Shown: positions 35,955 through 45,377, counted from the first letter of the stretch. The stretch is DNA of 64,000 nucleotides from Vallitalea okinawensis (GCF_002964605.1 NZ_PQDH01000004.1:248001-312000), one strand, 5' to 3'. Made by a program: numbers and translations. Notes: generated by a model from the letters alone, not told the origin.

Positions 35955-36998
35955 ATGGATACTATAATAAAAGAAGTTAACAAAAATAATATAGATCAAG
36001 CGGTAATGAATGAAGCATCAGCTATATTAAAGGAAGGCGGTACAGTTGCATTTCCTACAGAGACAGTTTATGGGCTGGGTGCTAATGCTTTGGACAAGCA
36101 GGCTATTGGTCATATCTTTAAGGCGAAAGGACGACCTTCTGATAATCCACTTATAGTTCACATTGGTGACATCAAGCAAATGGATGAAGTAGCTCTAGAA
36201 ATAACACCCATTGCAAAAAAACTAATTGATTGTTTTTGGCCAGGTCCTCTAACGGTTATCTTAAAGAAGGCAAAAAAGATATCAACACATGTAACTGCAG
36301 GGTTGGATACAGTTGGCATACGTATGCCTAATCATCCTATTGCACTTCAGCTTCTTAAAACGTCTAGTGTACCTGTTGCGGCACCAAGTGCCAATACTTC
36401 AGGGAAGCCGAGCCCTACTATAGCATCTCATGTTATAGAGGATCTAAAAGGCAGAGTTGATATGATCATTGATGGCGGTAACGCTAATATTGGCGTAGAA
36501 TCTACTGTCATTGATGCCACTGGTCCACAGGGTGTGATTTTAAGACCTGGTGCCATTACTTTGGAAATGTGCCAAGAGGTATTAGGTGAAAATGGCGTAA
36601 CGATTGATCCTGCAATACTGGAAAATGCACCAAAGCATCTTACACCCAAGTCACCTGGTATGAAATATACACATTATTCTCCAAAGGCAGAAGTATACAT
36701 TGTTAATGGTGAGAAAGAACAAATCATAGATAAGATACAGAGGTTCATTAATCAATATGAAGGCAAAGTTGGAATAATGGCAACTGAAGAGCTTTTAGAA
36801 AATAGTAAATTGCCATATACAATTAGTCTAGGTAGTCAAGAGGAGCCAGAAAAAATAGCTGCAACTCTATTTAAAACGCTTAGAGATTTTGATGAAATGG
36901 GGGTTGATGTGGTGTTAGCAGAAGCCATAGAGGATACCCACATTGGTATGGCTATTATGAATCGTTTGACCAAAGCGGCTGGTTATAAGTATCTATAA
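35955..36998 (+). CDS. tsaC: Threonylcarbamoyl-AMP synthase (Sua5/YwlC)
   Basis: A 347-aa enzyme of tRNA t6A37 synthesis; it makes threonylcarbamoyl-AMP from threonine, bicarbonate and ATP. YrdC domain 1-205 with AFPTETVYGLGANAL (about 32-46), KGRPSDNPLIVHI (about 58-70) and SANTSGKPSPT (about 144-154); C-terminal Sua5 domain about 235-345. The two-domain length marks the Sua5/YwlC type rather than the short TsaC. It is followed closely by a YwlE-like phosphatase and rpiB, the same order as ywlC-ywlE-ywlF in Bacillus. Confidence 0.95.
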   Translation: MDTIIKEVNKNNIDQAVMNEASAILKEGGTVAFPTETVYGLGANALDKQAIGHIFKAKGRPSDNPLIVHIGDIKQMDEVALEITPIAKKLIDCFWPGPLTVILKKAKKISTHVTAGLDTVGIRMPNHPIALQLLKTSSVPVAAPSANTSGKPSPTIASHVIEDLKGRVDMIIDGGNANIGVESTVIDATGPQGVILRPGAITLEMCQEVLGENGVTIDPAILENAPKHLTPKSPGMKYTHYSPKAEVYIVNGEKEQIIDKIQRFINQYEGKVGIMATEELLENSKLPYTISLGSQEEPEKIAATLFKTLRDFDEMGVDVVLAEAIEDTHIGMAIMNRLTKAAGYKYL

Positions 36999-37019
36999 AG
37001 ATTGTTAGGATGTGAAGAC

Positions 37020-37472
37020 ATGTGGCATAGAATTATCTTCGTATGCACAGGAAACACTTGCAGAAGCCCTATGGCCGAAAGACTAATGATGAATGAATTG
37101 GGAGATAATATAGGGGAATTAAAGGTTATTTCTCGTGGACTTAGTGTCCTTTATCCCCAAGGAGCTAATGAAAAAGCTCATGAACAGATGAAACAAAGAG
37201 GTATTGATCTATCTAATCATGAAGCTACCTTATTGAGTGATCAAGATATGGACGATGCTACCCTAGTGTTAACAATGACACATCGTCATAAACAGGTTTT
37301 AGTGAGTTCCTATCCTTCCTATGAGAATAACTTTTTTACCTTAAAAGAGTATGTTCATGAAGAAGGCGATGTAGAAGATCCATTTGGGTCTAGTGATGAA
37401 ATATATGAAAAATGTGCAAAAGAATTGCAATATTTAGTAAAAAGATTAGTAGAACTCATAATTGAAATATAA
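37020..37472 (+). CDS. Low-molecular-weight protein phosphatase (YwlE-like)
   Basis: A 150-aa phosphatase with the CX5R loop in FVCTGNTCRSPMAE (nucleophile C9, R15) and an acid loop near DVEDPFGSSDE supplying the general-acid Asp. Family members remove phosphate from tyrosine or, for YwlE with its Thr in the loop (CTGNTCRS, as here), from arginine. The Thr in the loop therefore favours an arginine phosphatase. I chose ATG 37020, preceded by AGGATGTG, over a TTG at 37002. Lies 21 bp after tsaC, likely in the same operon. Confidence 0.9.
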   Translation: MWHRIIFVCTGNTCRSPMAERLMMNELGDNIGELKVISRGLSVLYPQGANEKAHEQMKQRGIDLSNHEATLLSDQDMDDATLVLTMTHRHKQVLVSSYPSYENNFFTLKEYVHEEGDVEDPFGSSDEIYEKCAKELQYLVKRLVELIIEI

Positions 37473-37557
37473 ATGTAATAACCATATTGTGAAAAATAGT
37501 TGCTGATTGAGTAAAAAAATGGTATATTAAAGAAGTATGAATTGGAGGAAAACAAGA

Positions 37558-37986
37558 ATGATAGCTATTGGAAGTGACCACGGAGGATACGAATTAAAAC
37601 AAGAAATTATTCAATACTTAGAGTCAGAAGGATATGCTTATAAGGATTATGGCTGTTATGGTACAGAGTCCTGTGATTATCCTGAGTTTGCTAAAAAAGT
37701 AGGACATGCGATCATTAATAAAGAAGCTGAAAAAGGTATACTTATATGTGGCACAGGTATTGGCATTTCTATTGCAGCCAATAAAATAAAAGGTATTCGT
37801 TGCGCTTTATGCCACGATTGTTTTTCAGCCGAAGCAACACGTTTACACAATAATTCAAACATCTTAGCCATGGGTGGTCGTGTAGTAGGACCAGAATTGG
37901 CATTAAAAATTGCTAAGACATGGTTAGAGACAGAGTTTTCTGATGAAGATAGACATAATAGAAGAATCAACCTTATAGAAGACTAG
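37558..37986 (+). CDS. rpiB: Ribose-5-phosphate isomerase B
   Basis: A 142-aa RpiB/LacAB-family enzyme that interconverts ribose-5-phosphate and ribulose-5-phosphate. Visible marks: GSDHGGYELK (5-14), ICGTGIGISIAANK (about 64-77) with the catalytic Cys, and GGRVVGPELA (about 104-113). ATG 37558 has GGAGG 10 bases upstream; an earlier in-frame ATG at 37537 would place that site inside the gene. Member of the tsaC-phosphatase-rpiB-dCMP deaminase group. Confidence 0.95.
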   Translation: MIAIGSDHGGYELKQEIIQYLESEGYAYKDYGCYGTESCDYPEFAKKVGHAIINKEAEKGILICGTGIGISIAANKIKGIRCALCHDCFSAEATRLHNNSNILAMGGRVVGPELALKIAKTWLETEFSDEDRHNRRINLIED

Positions 37987-38021
37987 TATGATGTGAATGA
38001 ACATAAAGAGGGTGGGGGTTG

Positions 38022-38465
38022 ATGATGCGACCAAGTTGGGATGATTATTTTCTTGAAATTGTTGATTTAATCAGTCAGAGGTCAACTTGTTTACGTAGAA
38101 AAGTTGGCGCTTTAATTGTTAAAGATAAACGTATACTGACAACTGGTTATAATGGGTCACCAACTGGGTGCCGCCATTGTGAAGAAGTAGGTTGTTTGAG
38201 GCAGGAACTTAATGTTCCGTCAGGTCAAAGACATGAACTATGTCGTGCGTCACACGCTGAACAAAATGCTATAGTTCAGGCGGCTATGCATGGTATATCC
38301 ATCCAAAACAGTACACTCTATGTAACCTGTCAGCCATGTGTCATTTGCACAAAGTTGGCCATTAATGCTGGAATTAAGCGAATTGTTTTTAAGGGTGATT
38401 ACCCAGATCAACTTTCTTTGGAATTATTAGAAGAAGCTGGTGTAGACCTTAAAAAAATTCAATAA
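38022..38465 (+). CDS. Deoxycytidylate (dCMP) deaminase, ComEB-like
   Basis: A 147-aa zinc deaminase converting dCMP to dUMP for dTTP supply. Zinc and catalytic motifs HAEQNA (about 80-85) and PCVIC (about 107-111) are intact, with the dCMP-specific [12 protein letters not shown] insertion (about 44-55) that holds an extra zinc site. Start taken as ATG 38022 after AGAGGGTGGGGG; ATG 38025 is equally possible. Same direction and close spacing as rpiB. Confidence 0.93.
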   Translation: MMRPSWDDYFLEIVDLISQRSTCLRRKVGALIVKDKRILTTGYNGSPTGCRHCEEVGCLRQELNVPSGQRHELCRASHAEQNAIVQAAMHGISIQNSTLYVTCQPCVICTKLAINAGIKRIVFKGDYPDQLSLELLEEAGVDLKKIQ

Positions 38466-38599
38466 GTGTAATTAAAAAATTGAAAAATTTACATCATGAC
38501 ATTTAAAGACAAATCATATAGAATATACAATGATTAAAAAGTACAAGAAAGTAAAAAATAATAATAGAACAAAAAGTTCTAAAGAAAAAGGGTGAAATC

Positions 38600-39649
38600 A
38601 TGGATAATCCAATGTATTACTTACTTGCTTTTGGATTAGCATTTTTGGTATCACTTTTCATGACACCAATTAGCAAAGTCATTGCTCATAAAATAGGAGC
38701 TATCGATTATCCTAAAAAAAGAGGTATGCATAGCAAACCTATGCCATTAGCTGGTGGTACTGCAATTATATTTGGTTTTTATTTCGCAGTTTTGGTTATA
38801 AGTGCTTTAAGTAGTGAGATGACAATCCCTAGTATTATTGGATTACTCCTTGGTGGTATTGTTATCGCAGGTCTTGGTATATTAGACGATATTCATGACT
38901 TAAGTGCAAAATTACGATTTATTATTCAAATCGCAGTTGCTGCTATGGTTGTTTCCACAGGTATTTTTATTGAGGGTACCACATTACCGTTTTTAGGCTA
39001 TATTGAATTCGGCATATTTGGTTATATTATAACAATTATTTGGATTGTCGGTGTAACCAATGCTGTCAACTGGATTGATGGTTTAGACGGTTTAGCAACA
39101 GGTGTATCATCAATAGCATCATTATTTTTAATGTTTGTATCCATTTTAAATGTTGATGCAATGGGACCTATGGGACCAATTACAGTTATATTGTCAGCGG
39201 CACTTGCTGGATCATGTTTAGGTTTCTTGCCTCATAATTTTAATCCAGCCACAATCTTCATGGGAAGTACTGGATCTACTTTCCTTGGATTCACTTTAGC
39301 TGTAATGTCTATACAAGGTATGACAAAGAGCCATACAGCACTTGTTATTGCTGTTCTAATTTTAGGATTACCAATCTTCGATACTTTATTTGCTATTTTA
39401 CGAAGATTAATAACTGGTAAATCTATCATGGAAGCTGACCGTGGTCATATTCATCATCGTTTAATCGATAAAGGTTATAGTCAGAAAAAAGCAGTATTAA
39501 CACTATACGGTATTAGCGGTTGTTTTGGCGTTGCAGGAATTTTGTTCGCTGAACTTGAAGTTATACTAGCTGTTTTATTAGTAGCGATATTACTATACGT
39601 CATGTTAAGAGATAATATTAATTTGAGTTTTTTTGAAAAAGAAGAGTAG
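38600..39649 (+). CDS. Undecaprenyl-phosphate GlcNAc-1-phosphate transferase (WecA/TagO/MraY family)
   Basis: A 349-aa membrane enzyme with about 10-11 helices. Family Asp motifs: GILDDIHDLSAK (about 91-102), NWIDGLDGLATG (about 156-167), and the cytosolic histidine loop RGHIHHRLID (about 281-290). It transfers a sugar-1-phosphate from a UDP-sugar to undecaprenyl phosphate, starting synthesis of wall glycopolymers. The HIHHRL loop and context fit WecA/TagO better than MraY. AAAGGGTGAAATC lies before the ATG. Confidence 0.92.
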   Translation: MDNPMYYLLAFGLAFLVSLFMTPISKVIAHKIGAIDYPKKRGMHSKPMPLAGGTAIIFGFYFAVLVISALSSEMTIPSIIGLLLGGIVIAGLGILDDIHDLSAKLRFIIQIAVAAMVVSTGIFIEGTTLPFLGYIEFGIFGYIITIIWIVGVTNAVNWIDGLDGLATGVSSIASLFLMFVSILNVDAMGPMGPITVILSAALAGSCLGFLPHNFNPATIFMGSTGSTFLGFTLAVMSIQGMTKSHTALVIAVLILGLPIFDTLFAILRRLITGKSIMEADRGHIHHRLIDKGYSQKKAVLTLYGISGCFGVAGILFAELEVILAVLLVAILLYVMLRDNINLSFFEKEE

Positions 39650-39657
39650 AATAAACT

Positions 39658-39686
39658 AAGCGAAGCCTAATGGCTTCGCTTTTAAT
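39658..39686. terminator. Bidirectional terminator between the TagO-like and dnaC genes
   Basis: AAGCGAAGCC / GGCTTCGCTT perfect 10-bp stem with TAAT loop, T-run to the right and A-run nearby to the left. Confidence 0.85.
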
Positions 39687-40683
39687 TACTTTTTTTGTTT
39701 ATTTTCTTTTGAATGCGGATATCGTTGCCGTAGAATTTATATAACCGATAATTACCAATAATACGGGATGAAATACGATCGGAATAGTTCTCTTGTATAT
39801 CAGCTATTGAGAGATTAGTGGAAATAATCGTTGATTTATTATCCAAGATTCTCGAATTAATACAATTGAATAGTTCAGAACTTGTAAATCCGGTGTTCAT
39901 TTCAGACCCGAGATCATCAATGATTAATAATTCACAGTCAAAGATAGCATTGAAATAATCAACAAGATGATCATCGTTATCTTTTTTGAACTTATATCTC
40001 TCTAAAAGATTAAATAGATCAAATGCAGTAAAATAGAGTACCGTGAAACCCTTATCTAATAATGATTTAGCGATACAATTACATAAGAAAGTCTTACCCA
40101 TACCAGCTTGTCCATAGTAAAGAAGATTCTGTCCTTCAGGAAATTGCTGAACATATCTAACAGCATGTTCATAAATAAGCTTCATATTATCATGAGGCGT
40201 TTGAGATTCATTTCCAAAAGGTTCATTAGCATAAAAATTAAAACTAAAAGTACCAAAATTTTCTTCAGCTAAAGTTTTCTTGATATTGGATTGAGAATAA
40301 GCATAGTCAATTAGTTTTTGTTGAAAACAAGAGCATTTTTCTTTCCCAATATAACCTGTATCCTTACACTTTGAGCATTCGTATGATAAATCAAGATACG
40401 TGGAATCAAGTCCTAATTCTTCAAGCAATTGATTTTTACGTCTTAATAACTTTTCATTATGTTTTTTTAACTTTTCAAGATAAGCTTCTTGTTCAGCAGG
40501 TTTGGTAGCGATTAATCTGGCAACCCTGATACCTGTTAAAGCTAATTCACTATCAATGGATTTAACTTCAGGTGATTGGGTATAAATATATTCTTTCTTT
40601 TTATCCAAATTGCGTTGGGCTTTTAATTGCTTTATGTCGTATTCATGTAGAATTTTCTTGTATATGCTTTTTCTACTTATCAT
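39682..40683 (-). CDS. Replicative helicase loader, DnaC/DnaI-like AAA+ ATPase
   Basis: A 333-aa ATPase. Basic coiled-coil N terminus (1-100), zinc-binding cysteines in YECSKCKDTGYIGKEKCSC (about 100-118), Walker A GQAGMGKT (about 192-199), Walker B LLIIDDLGSE (about 251-260) and sensor STNLS. It loads the replicative helicase DnaB at the origin or at restart sites. Its start overlaps the stop of the DnaD-domain gene by one base, so the pair is co-translated, as in other Clostridia. Confidence 0.93.
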   Translation of the reverse strand: MISRKSIYKKILHEYDIKQLKAQRNLDKKKEYIYTQSPEVKSIDSELALTGIRVARLIATKPAEQEAYLEKLKKHNEKLLRRKNQLLEELGLDSTYLDLSYECSKCKDTGYIGKEKCSCFQQKLIDYAYSQSNIKKTLAEENFGTFSFNFYANEPFGNESQTPHDNMKLIYEHAVRYVQQFPEGQNLLYYGQAGMGKTFLCNCIAKSLLDKGFTVLYFTAFDLFNLLERYKFKKDNDDHLVDYFNAIFDCELLIIDDLGSEMNTGFTSSELFNCINSRILDNKSTIISTNLSIADIQENYSDRISSRIIGNYRLYKFYGNDIRIQKKINKKSN

Positions 40684-41777
40684 TATGATCTACCTTCTAA
40701 CAGTTCATTTTCCAAGTATTGACGTTCTAATCTTTCAATTTCATCGTAATCGATATCAGAACGTTGCTTAAAATTAATGAATTTAGTCTTACCATATTGT
40801 CCATTAGAGTAGTTTTGATTATTTTTTGGACGACCGGTTTTAGAAACTTCGGGTTTAGTTGTTTTTTGCTTAGCATAAGTATTATCCAAAGCTAAGATAT
40901 CATCAAAGGTTCGGACTTTATTTTTAGACCAACTGCTTAATATAGAATCTGCATATTGGAAACTTGGTTTTGATATATTTTTGATCGTTCGATTACATGA
41001 TTCGATAATGATCTCAATAGTAAACTGATAGTCACCTAACCATTTTTTCATGTATTCAATCTGACTTGGTGTCGGTTCCATCGTGGATAAACCAAAAGCC
41101 TTCATTATTCTACGATATTTCTTATTAAATAGATGGATTTGATCTTCAGCTTTCTGAGGTGTATTAATACCTTGTTCAGCCCAGCTTATTGCCACTTTTT
41201 CGATGTACCGCATGTTCCGTTTATTATTATCAGCACAATACTCGATGAGCAATTCAATGACATCAGTAGGAAGACCTAACCAATCATGAAAGCTATAGAG
41301 CATGCTCATATCATTTGGGGTTAATGTTTTACCTAAATATTGTTGAGCCACTAAGAACATGGTTTTAATCTGAGGAGAGTGGGTATGTGTGTGTATTTCT
41401 TCTGGGGAATAATCCGGACGTTTTTCCACTTTCAGCCCTACATCTAATGCTTGATCAGTTGGCTTTGATTCCGGTTTACGAGAATCAGAAGGATTTAAAA
41501 ACTCTATGTGAAGTCCGTCTTCATTTCTATGAAGGTTCATCAAATGCTGTTCTGTCCAGTAGTTTAAACCCTGAATGACATCACTTTCAAGTAAATCTAA
41601 TGAACTTGCAATGTCTGCAGTAGATACAGTAGTGTTCGTTTGTAAGCAGGTATATAGCGTATAAAGATAGACTTTTACATAGATACCGTTAGCTTTTGGC
41701 ATATGATTCAATATAAAGTTATTATCAACAGGTACAAAGCCAAGATCAAAATTAGCAACAGCATTTATGTTTGGCAT
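40683..41777 (-). CDS. DnaD-domain primosome protein (DnaB/DnaD-like)
   Basis: A 364-aa protein with an N-terminal winged-helix-like region (about 20-90) and two consecutive DnaD/DnaB2-type helical domains (about 130-205 and 225-290), the first with LTPNDMSMLYSFHDWLGLPT and the second with TPSQIEYMKKWLGDYQFT. Such proteins remodel DNA and recruit the helicase with the DnaC/DnaI loader encoded next. AAGGGGGAG precedes the ATG. A DnaA-box cluster lies just upstream. Confidence 0.9.
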   Translation of the reverse strand: MPNINAVANFDLGFVPVDNNFILNHMPKANGIYVKVYLYTLYTCLQTNTTVSTADIASSLDLLESDVIQGLNYWTEQHLMNLHRNEDGLHIEFLNPSDSRKPESKPTDQALDVGLKVEKRPDYSPEEIHTHTHSPQIKTMFLVAQQYLGKTLTPNDMSMLYSFHDWLGLPTDVIELLIEYCADNNKRNMRYIEKVAISWAEQGINTPQKAEDQIHLFNKKYRRIMKAFGLSTMEPTPSQIEYMKKWLGDYQFTIEIIIESCNRTIKNISKPSFQYADSILSSWSKNKVRTFDDILALDNTYAKQKTTKPEVSKTGRPKNNQNYSNGQYGKTKFINFKQRSDIDYDEIERLERQYLENELLEGRS

Positions 41778-41865
41778 GAATACTCCCCCTTAATGATTAA
41801 AATCATCTCTTCTGATGTATTGAATTTATTATACTACAGATTACTATGTTTGGTAAGTCCAATAG

Positions 41866-42122
41866 TTATCAACGGGTTATCTTAAGGTTTTGTTTATAAG
41901 CCTGTGGATAATGTGAATAAAAAAATCACTTATGATTTTATAAGTGATTTTTATTGATTTTTTAGCATCTGTTATTTTTTGGAAACTCAATGTTATCAAG
42001 AATTTATAAACATTTAAAAAATGGAAAATTTGTTGATAACTCTGTGGATAATGTGGATAACTACATTCCTAAGAGTTCTTCTCCAACAATATATATGTCT
42101 CCAGCCCCCATAGTTATCAACA
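41866..42122. promoter_or_regulatory. DnaA-box cluster between dnaD and murC
   Basis: TGTGGATAA (the DnaA box) occurs exactly at 41903-41911, 42043-42051 and 42052-42060. Near-matches are TTATCAACG 41866, TGTGAATAA 41912, TGTTGATAA 42031 and TTATCAACA 42114. Two pairs are tandem with no gap, within very AT-rich DNA. Probably a DnaA-binding regulatory or titration site. Confidence 0.7.
41921..41952 (-). terminator. Terminator of murC
   Basis: AAAAATCACTTAT (41921-41933) / ATAAGTGATTTTT (41940-41952), perfect 13-bp stem with a 6-base loop, downstream of murC on the minus strand. Confidence 0.8.
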
Positions 42123-43443
42123 GATCACCTGGGGAAACATTTTCTAATAAAAAGTTTTCAATCTCATCAAAGCTAGGAAAATAATAAGCACTCTTACCAT
42201 AGGACTCAATTAAAGGTAAAAGATCTTTTGAATGTATGTCACCTGGATTTTTCTCACGAGCTGCGTAGATATCAGCTAATATAATGGAATCCGATAGTGA
42301 CAATGCTTTAGCGAACTCAGGTAAGAAAGCTTTTGTTCGCGTATAAGTATGAGGTTGAAAAACACACCATAATTTTTTATGTGGATATTGTTTTAATACT
42401 TCTAAATTAACTTCTATTTCAGTAGGATGATGAGCATAGTCATCAATAATTGTAATACCATGCATATCTCCCTTGTATTCAAATCTTCTTTTGGCACCTT
42501 TGAAATTATACAACCCTTTTGCTATTTGGTCAAAGGAAATATTTAAGCAATCTGATGCTGCATAAGCGCAAACAGCATTATGTACATTATGAATGCCTGT
42601 TACATTAAGTCGAACATGCCCTAAAAGAGAATTGCCTCTCATGATATCAAACTCTGGGAATATATGATTATGGTATGTTATATTGGTAGCATAATAATCA
42701 GCATTGTTGTTTTCAACATCACAAGTTATTACCTTACAGGTAACATCTTTCGTAATGCGATCCAAGTCTTTTATTTGATTATTAATGATAAGATACCCAT
42801 TGCTATCAATTTGACAGGCATAAGTATTAAAGGAATTCTGGATATCTTCAAGATCTTTGAAAAAATCCATGTGATCTTCTTCTACATTTAAAATGACACC
42901 TATTTGTGGATAAAATTTCAAAAAACTATTGGTATATTCACAGGCTTCAGTTAAGAAATATGAAGAGTTACCTATTTTTATATTACCATCAATAGCATCT
43001 AATAGACCACCTACACTAATAGTAGGATCTTTTTCAGCAGAAAGTAGAATATTAGCTAACATGGAAGTAGTTGTTGTTTTACCATGGGTTCCAGCTACGC
43101 CGATAGAGTGCTCATAATTAGCCATTATTTCACCTAGTAACGTAGCACGATCGATAGTTGGTATACCCAGTTCTAATGCTTTAAGATACTCAGGATTATC
43201 TTTGCTAATTGCAGCAGTATATACTACGAGATCTAAATCACTAGTAATAACCCCGGCTCTATGGCTAATGGTTACATGAATACCAATTTCTTTTAGGTGA
43301 TTTGTAATTTTTGAAGTTCTCATATCGGATCCAGATATGTTAAAGCCATTGCTCTTTAAAACTTCTGCAAGTCCACTCATGCTTATACCACCGATACCAA
43401 TAAAGTGGATTTTCTGTGGTTTATCGAAGGAAATATATTTCAT
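42061..43443 (-). CDS. murC: UDP-N-acetylmuramate--L-alanine ligase
   Basis: A 460-aa cytoplasmic peptidoglycan enzyme adding L-Ala to UDP-MurNAc. It shows the N-terminal Rossmann motif HFIGIGGISMSGLAE, the ATP loop GVAGTHGKTTTTSM (about 106-119), the NVEEDHMDFF segment and the C-terminal DDYAHHPTEI motif. I chose ATG 43443, with GTGAGGTG upstream, over an ATG 18 bp earlier. The last codons abut the tandem DnaA boxes. Divergent from purR. Confidence 0.96.
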   Translation of the reverse strand: MKYISFDKPQKIHFIGIGGISMSGLAEVLKSNGFNISGSDMRTSKITNHLKEIGIHVTISHRAGVITSDLDLVVYTAAISKDNPEYLKALELGIPTIDRATLLGEIMANYEHSIGVAGTHGKTTTTSMLANILLSAEKDPTISVGGLLDAIDGNIKIGNSSYFLTEACEYTNSFLKFYPQIGVILNVEEDHMDFFKDLEDIQNSFNTYACQIDSNGYLIINNQIKDLDRITKDVTCKVITCDVENNNADYYATNITYHNHIFPEFDIMRGNSLLGHVRLNVTGIHNVHNAVCAYAASDCLNISFDQIAKGLYNFKGAKRRFEYKGDMHGITIIDDYAHHPTEIEVNLEVLKQYPHKKLWCVFQPHTYTRTKAFLPEFAKALSLSDSIILADIYAAREKNPGDIHSKDLLPLIESYGKSAYYFPSFDEIENFLLENVSPGDLLITMGAGDIYIVGEELLGM

Positions 43444-43533
43444 GTTTGACACCTCACTCAATTGTTATAACTTAGCCCAAATTATTCACAATAATTCATT
43501 AATGCTATGCATCGCTTTTAGCCCTCTAAGCAT

Positions 43534-43581
43534 CCTTCCAGGATTAAGATGAACCCTCCAGGTGCAATCTTAATCCTGGAA
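43534..43581. other. Strong 16-bp stem-loop in the murC-purR divergent region
   Basis: CTTCCAGGATTAAGAT (43534-43549) and ATCTTAATCCTGGAAG (43566-43581) are exact complements around a 16-base loop. No T-run follows on either strand, so it is not a normal terminator. On the minus strand it would sit in the murC leader. Confidence 0.6.
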
Positions 43582-43843
43582 GAACACTTATAAATCCAAA
43601 ATCAGCACATAGCCTCAACGTTGATCATGAATGATTCGGGACTATATCTATTAATCTATTTTATTCAAAGTATATATTTTACAGAATAGAATTTAACATA
43701 TTCTTTCCAAACACTATTATACAGTGTCCTTGCTGAAAAGAAAAGACAATGAATGTTTTTACAAAAAATACTTAAAATATTCGTAAGTTTAATGTATAAT
43801 AGTGTTTATAGTGAGTTGGAAAAGAAAGGGGTAAATCCGAAAA
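43582..43843 (+). promoter_or_regulatory. purR leader with candidate promoter
   Basis: Otherwise empty intergenic DNA. TTAAAA (43772-43777), 17 bp, TATAAT (43795-43800) is a plausible promoter, 44 bp before the GTG start. Confidence 0.5.
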
Positions 43844-44653
43844 GTGAGAAAAATAACAAAAAATGATAGAATTGGATATATAACCAAAACCCTTAGTGAA
43901 AATCCTAAACGTGTTTATACACTTAACTATTTTGCTGACTATTTTAACTGTGCCAAATCCACATTAAGTGAGGACATCGATTATGTTCGTCATATCTTCA
44001 GTGATTTTAGTTTAGGTGAAATTGAGACCATCTCTGGTGCAGCAGGAGGTGTACAATATATTCCCTCTTTGACTGAAGAGCAAAAAAAAGAATTCTGTCA
44101 GCACCTATGTCAGGTTATAAATAATAAGGAAAGAATCATTACAGGTGGCTTCATTTATACCAATGATATATTGTTTGATCCTAGCATAACAAGTATGATT
44201 GGTAAGATGTTAGCAGACCCTTATCAGAAGGTCGATGTGGATTATGTAGTGACCATTGAAGCTAAAGGAATACCAATTGCCTTAATGACAGCTAAAATGT
44301 TAAACAAGCCTATGATTGTTATACGTAAGTCTGCTAGATTAACAGAAGGGACTACGATACAGATGAACTACATAACTGGTTCATCAAGACGTATCCAAAC
44401 CATGGCAGTTCCTAAGAAAGCTATACCTAAAGGATCAAAAGTACTCTTTGTTGATGATTTTATGAAAGCTGGGGGTACTGCCAAAGGTGTAACCGATCTC
44501 ATGAAGGAATGTGAAGCAGAAGTTGTAGGAATCGGTGTTGTTATGACTACTGCTGAACCTAGAGAAAAGCTAATTAATAACTATCAAAGTCTTGTTGTAC
44601 TTGAAAATGTTGATGATGTGAACCAAGTTATAAATGTGTATCCTAGTAAGTAA
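43844..44653 (+). CDS. purR: Purine operon regulator PurR (B. subtilis type)
   Basis: A 269-aa regulator: N-terminal winged helix (about 1-75) with NYFADYFNCAKSTLSEDI, and a type I phosphoribosyltransferase domain with the PRPP loop VLFVDDFMKAGGTAKG (about 203-218). It represses purine genes and is relieved by PRPP. GTG start with AAAGGGG about 12 bases upstream, slightly long spacing. As in Bacillus it precedes spoVG. Confidence 0.95.
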   Translation: MRKITKNDRIGYITKTLSENPKRVYTLNYFADYFNCAKSTLSEDIDYVRHIFSDFSLGEIETISGAAGGVQYIPSLTEEQKKEFCQHLCQVINNKERIITGGFIYTNDILFDPSITSMIGKMLADPYQKVDVDYVVTIEAKGIPIALMTAKMLNKPMIVIRKSARLTEGTTIQMNYITGSSRRIQTMAVPKKAIPKGSKVLFVDDFMKAGGTAKGVTDLMKECEAEVVGIGVVMTTAEPREKLINNYQSLVVLENVDDVNQVINVYPSK

Positions 44654-44728
44654 TAGTGAAATTCATTTTAAAATCTTTTCCTTTTTTTAATAAATTTAAA
44701 AAATTTTAATAAACAATTAAAATACTTA

Positions 44729-44757
44729 TTGATATTTGGATAAATTTAGTATATAAT
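44729..44757 (+). promoter_or_regulatory. Sigma-A-like promoter of spoVG
   Basis: TTGATA (44729-44734), 17-bp spacer, TATAAT (44752-44757): 5 of 6 and 6 of 6 consensus bases. The leader is about 155 nt long. Confidence 0.75.
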
Positions 44758-44917
44758 ATTGTTAAAAATAACAAATTAATCAAGCTTAATGTAAAAGATA
44801 ACGAACATTGCAAAAACAGTATTTTGTTTTGTCATCATCTTCATCATTAGGATAAGGGATGATCTTTAGGGGGTACTTAGCCAAGATCACAACAAGTTAC
44901 TAAGGAAGGGGTTAACT

Positions 44918-45226
44918 ATGGAAATCACAGATGTAAGAGTTCGCAAAGTAAACAAAGAAGGAAAAATGAAAGCAGTTGTATCAGTAACGTTCGATAATGA
45001 ATTCGTAGTACACGACATTAAAGTTATCGAAGGAGAGAAGGGTTTCTTCATAGCTATGCCAAGTCGTAAAACTTTAGAAGGTGAATTCAGAGATATCGCA
45101 CATCCAATTAATTCCGAAACACGAGATCGTATACAAACTGCGGTTCTTGAAAAATATGAATTAGTTACATTAGCTGATGCTGATGTTACTGAAGAAATTG
45201 CAGCTGATTTAGAATTAGAATTATAA
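44918..45226 (+). CDS. spoVG: Septation regulator / RNA-binding protein SpoVG
   Basis: A 102-aa SpoVG protein (usual length 85-100) with the conserved start [25 protein letters not shown] and FIAMPSRK. In Bacillus it affects asymmetric septation; in other Firmicutes it binds nucleic acids and shapes virulence and wall genes. Strong AAGGAAGGGG site before ATG. Its own promoter and terminator suggest a single-gene transcript. Confidence 0.97.
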   Translation: MEITDVRVRKVNKEGKMKAVVSVTFDNEFVVHDIKVIEGEKGFFIAMPSRKTLEGEFRDIAHPINSETRDRIQTAVLEKYELVTLADADVTEEIAADLELEL

Positions 45227-45247
45227 TATTATATGAGACGTTCAAGG

Positions 45248-45275
45248 AGCACTTCTATGAGAGGTGCTTTTCTTT
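45248..45275 (+). terminator. Terminator of spoVG
   Basis: AGCACTTC / GAGGTGCT (one G-T pair) followed by TTTCTTTT. Confidence 0.85.
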
Positions 45276-45377
45276 TAGTCCTTTTCTATTGATATATAGA
45301 ATATAGATTACTTCACTTGACAATGTAATTATAAAAAAGCGATAATAATAAAGAAGATAAGTCTGAAAGGAGCCAAT

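Noticed and set aside
41866-42122. Calling the DnaA-box cluster the chromosomal origin
   Set aside because: dnaA, dnaN and rpmH are absent from the window and no clear unwinding element was identified. A regulatory or titration cluster is the safer reading.
44802-44809. PurBox-like CGAACATT upstream of spoVG
   Set aside because: Only one half-site was seen and it lies after, not before, purR. PurR control usually needs two inverted boxes.
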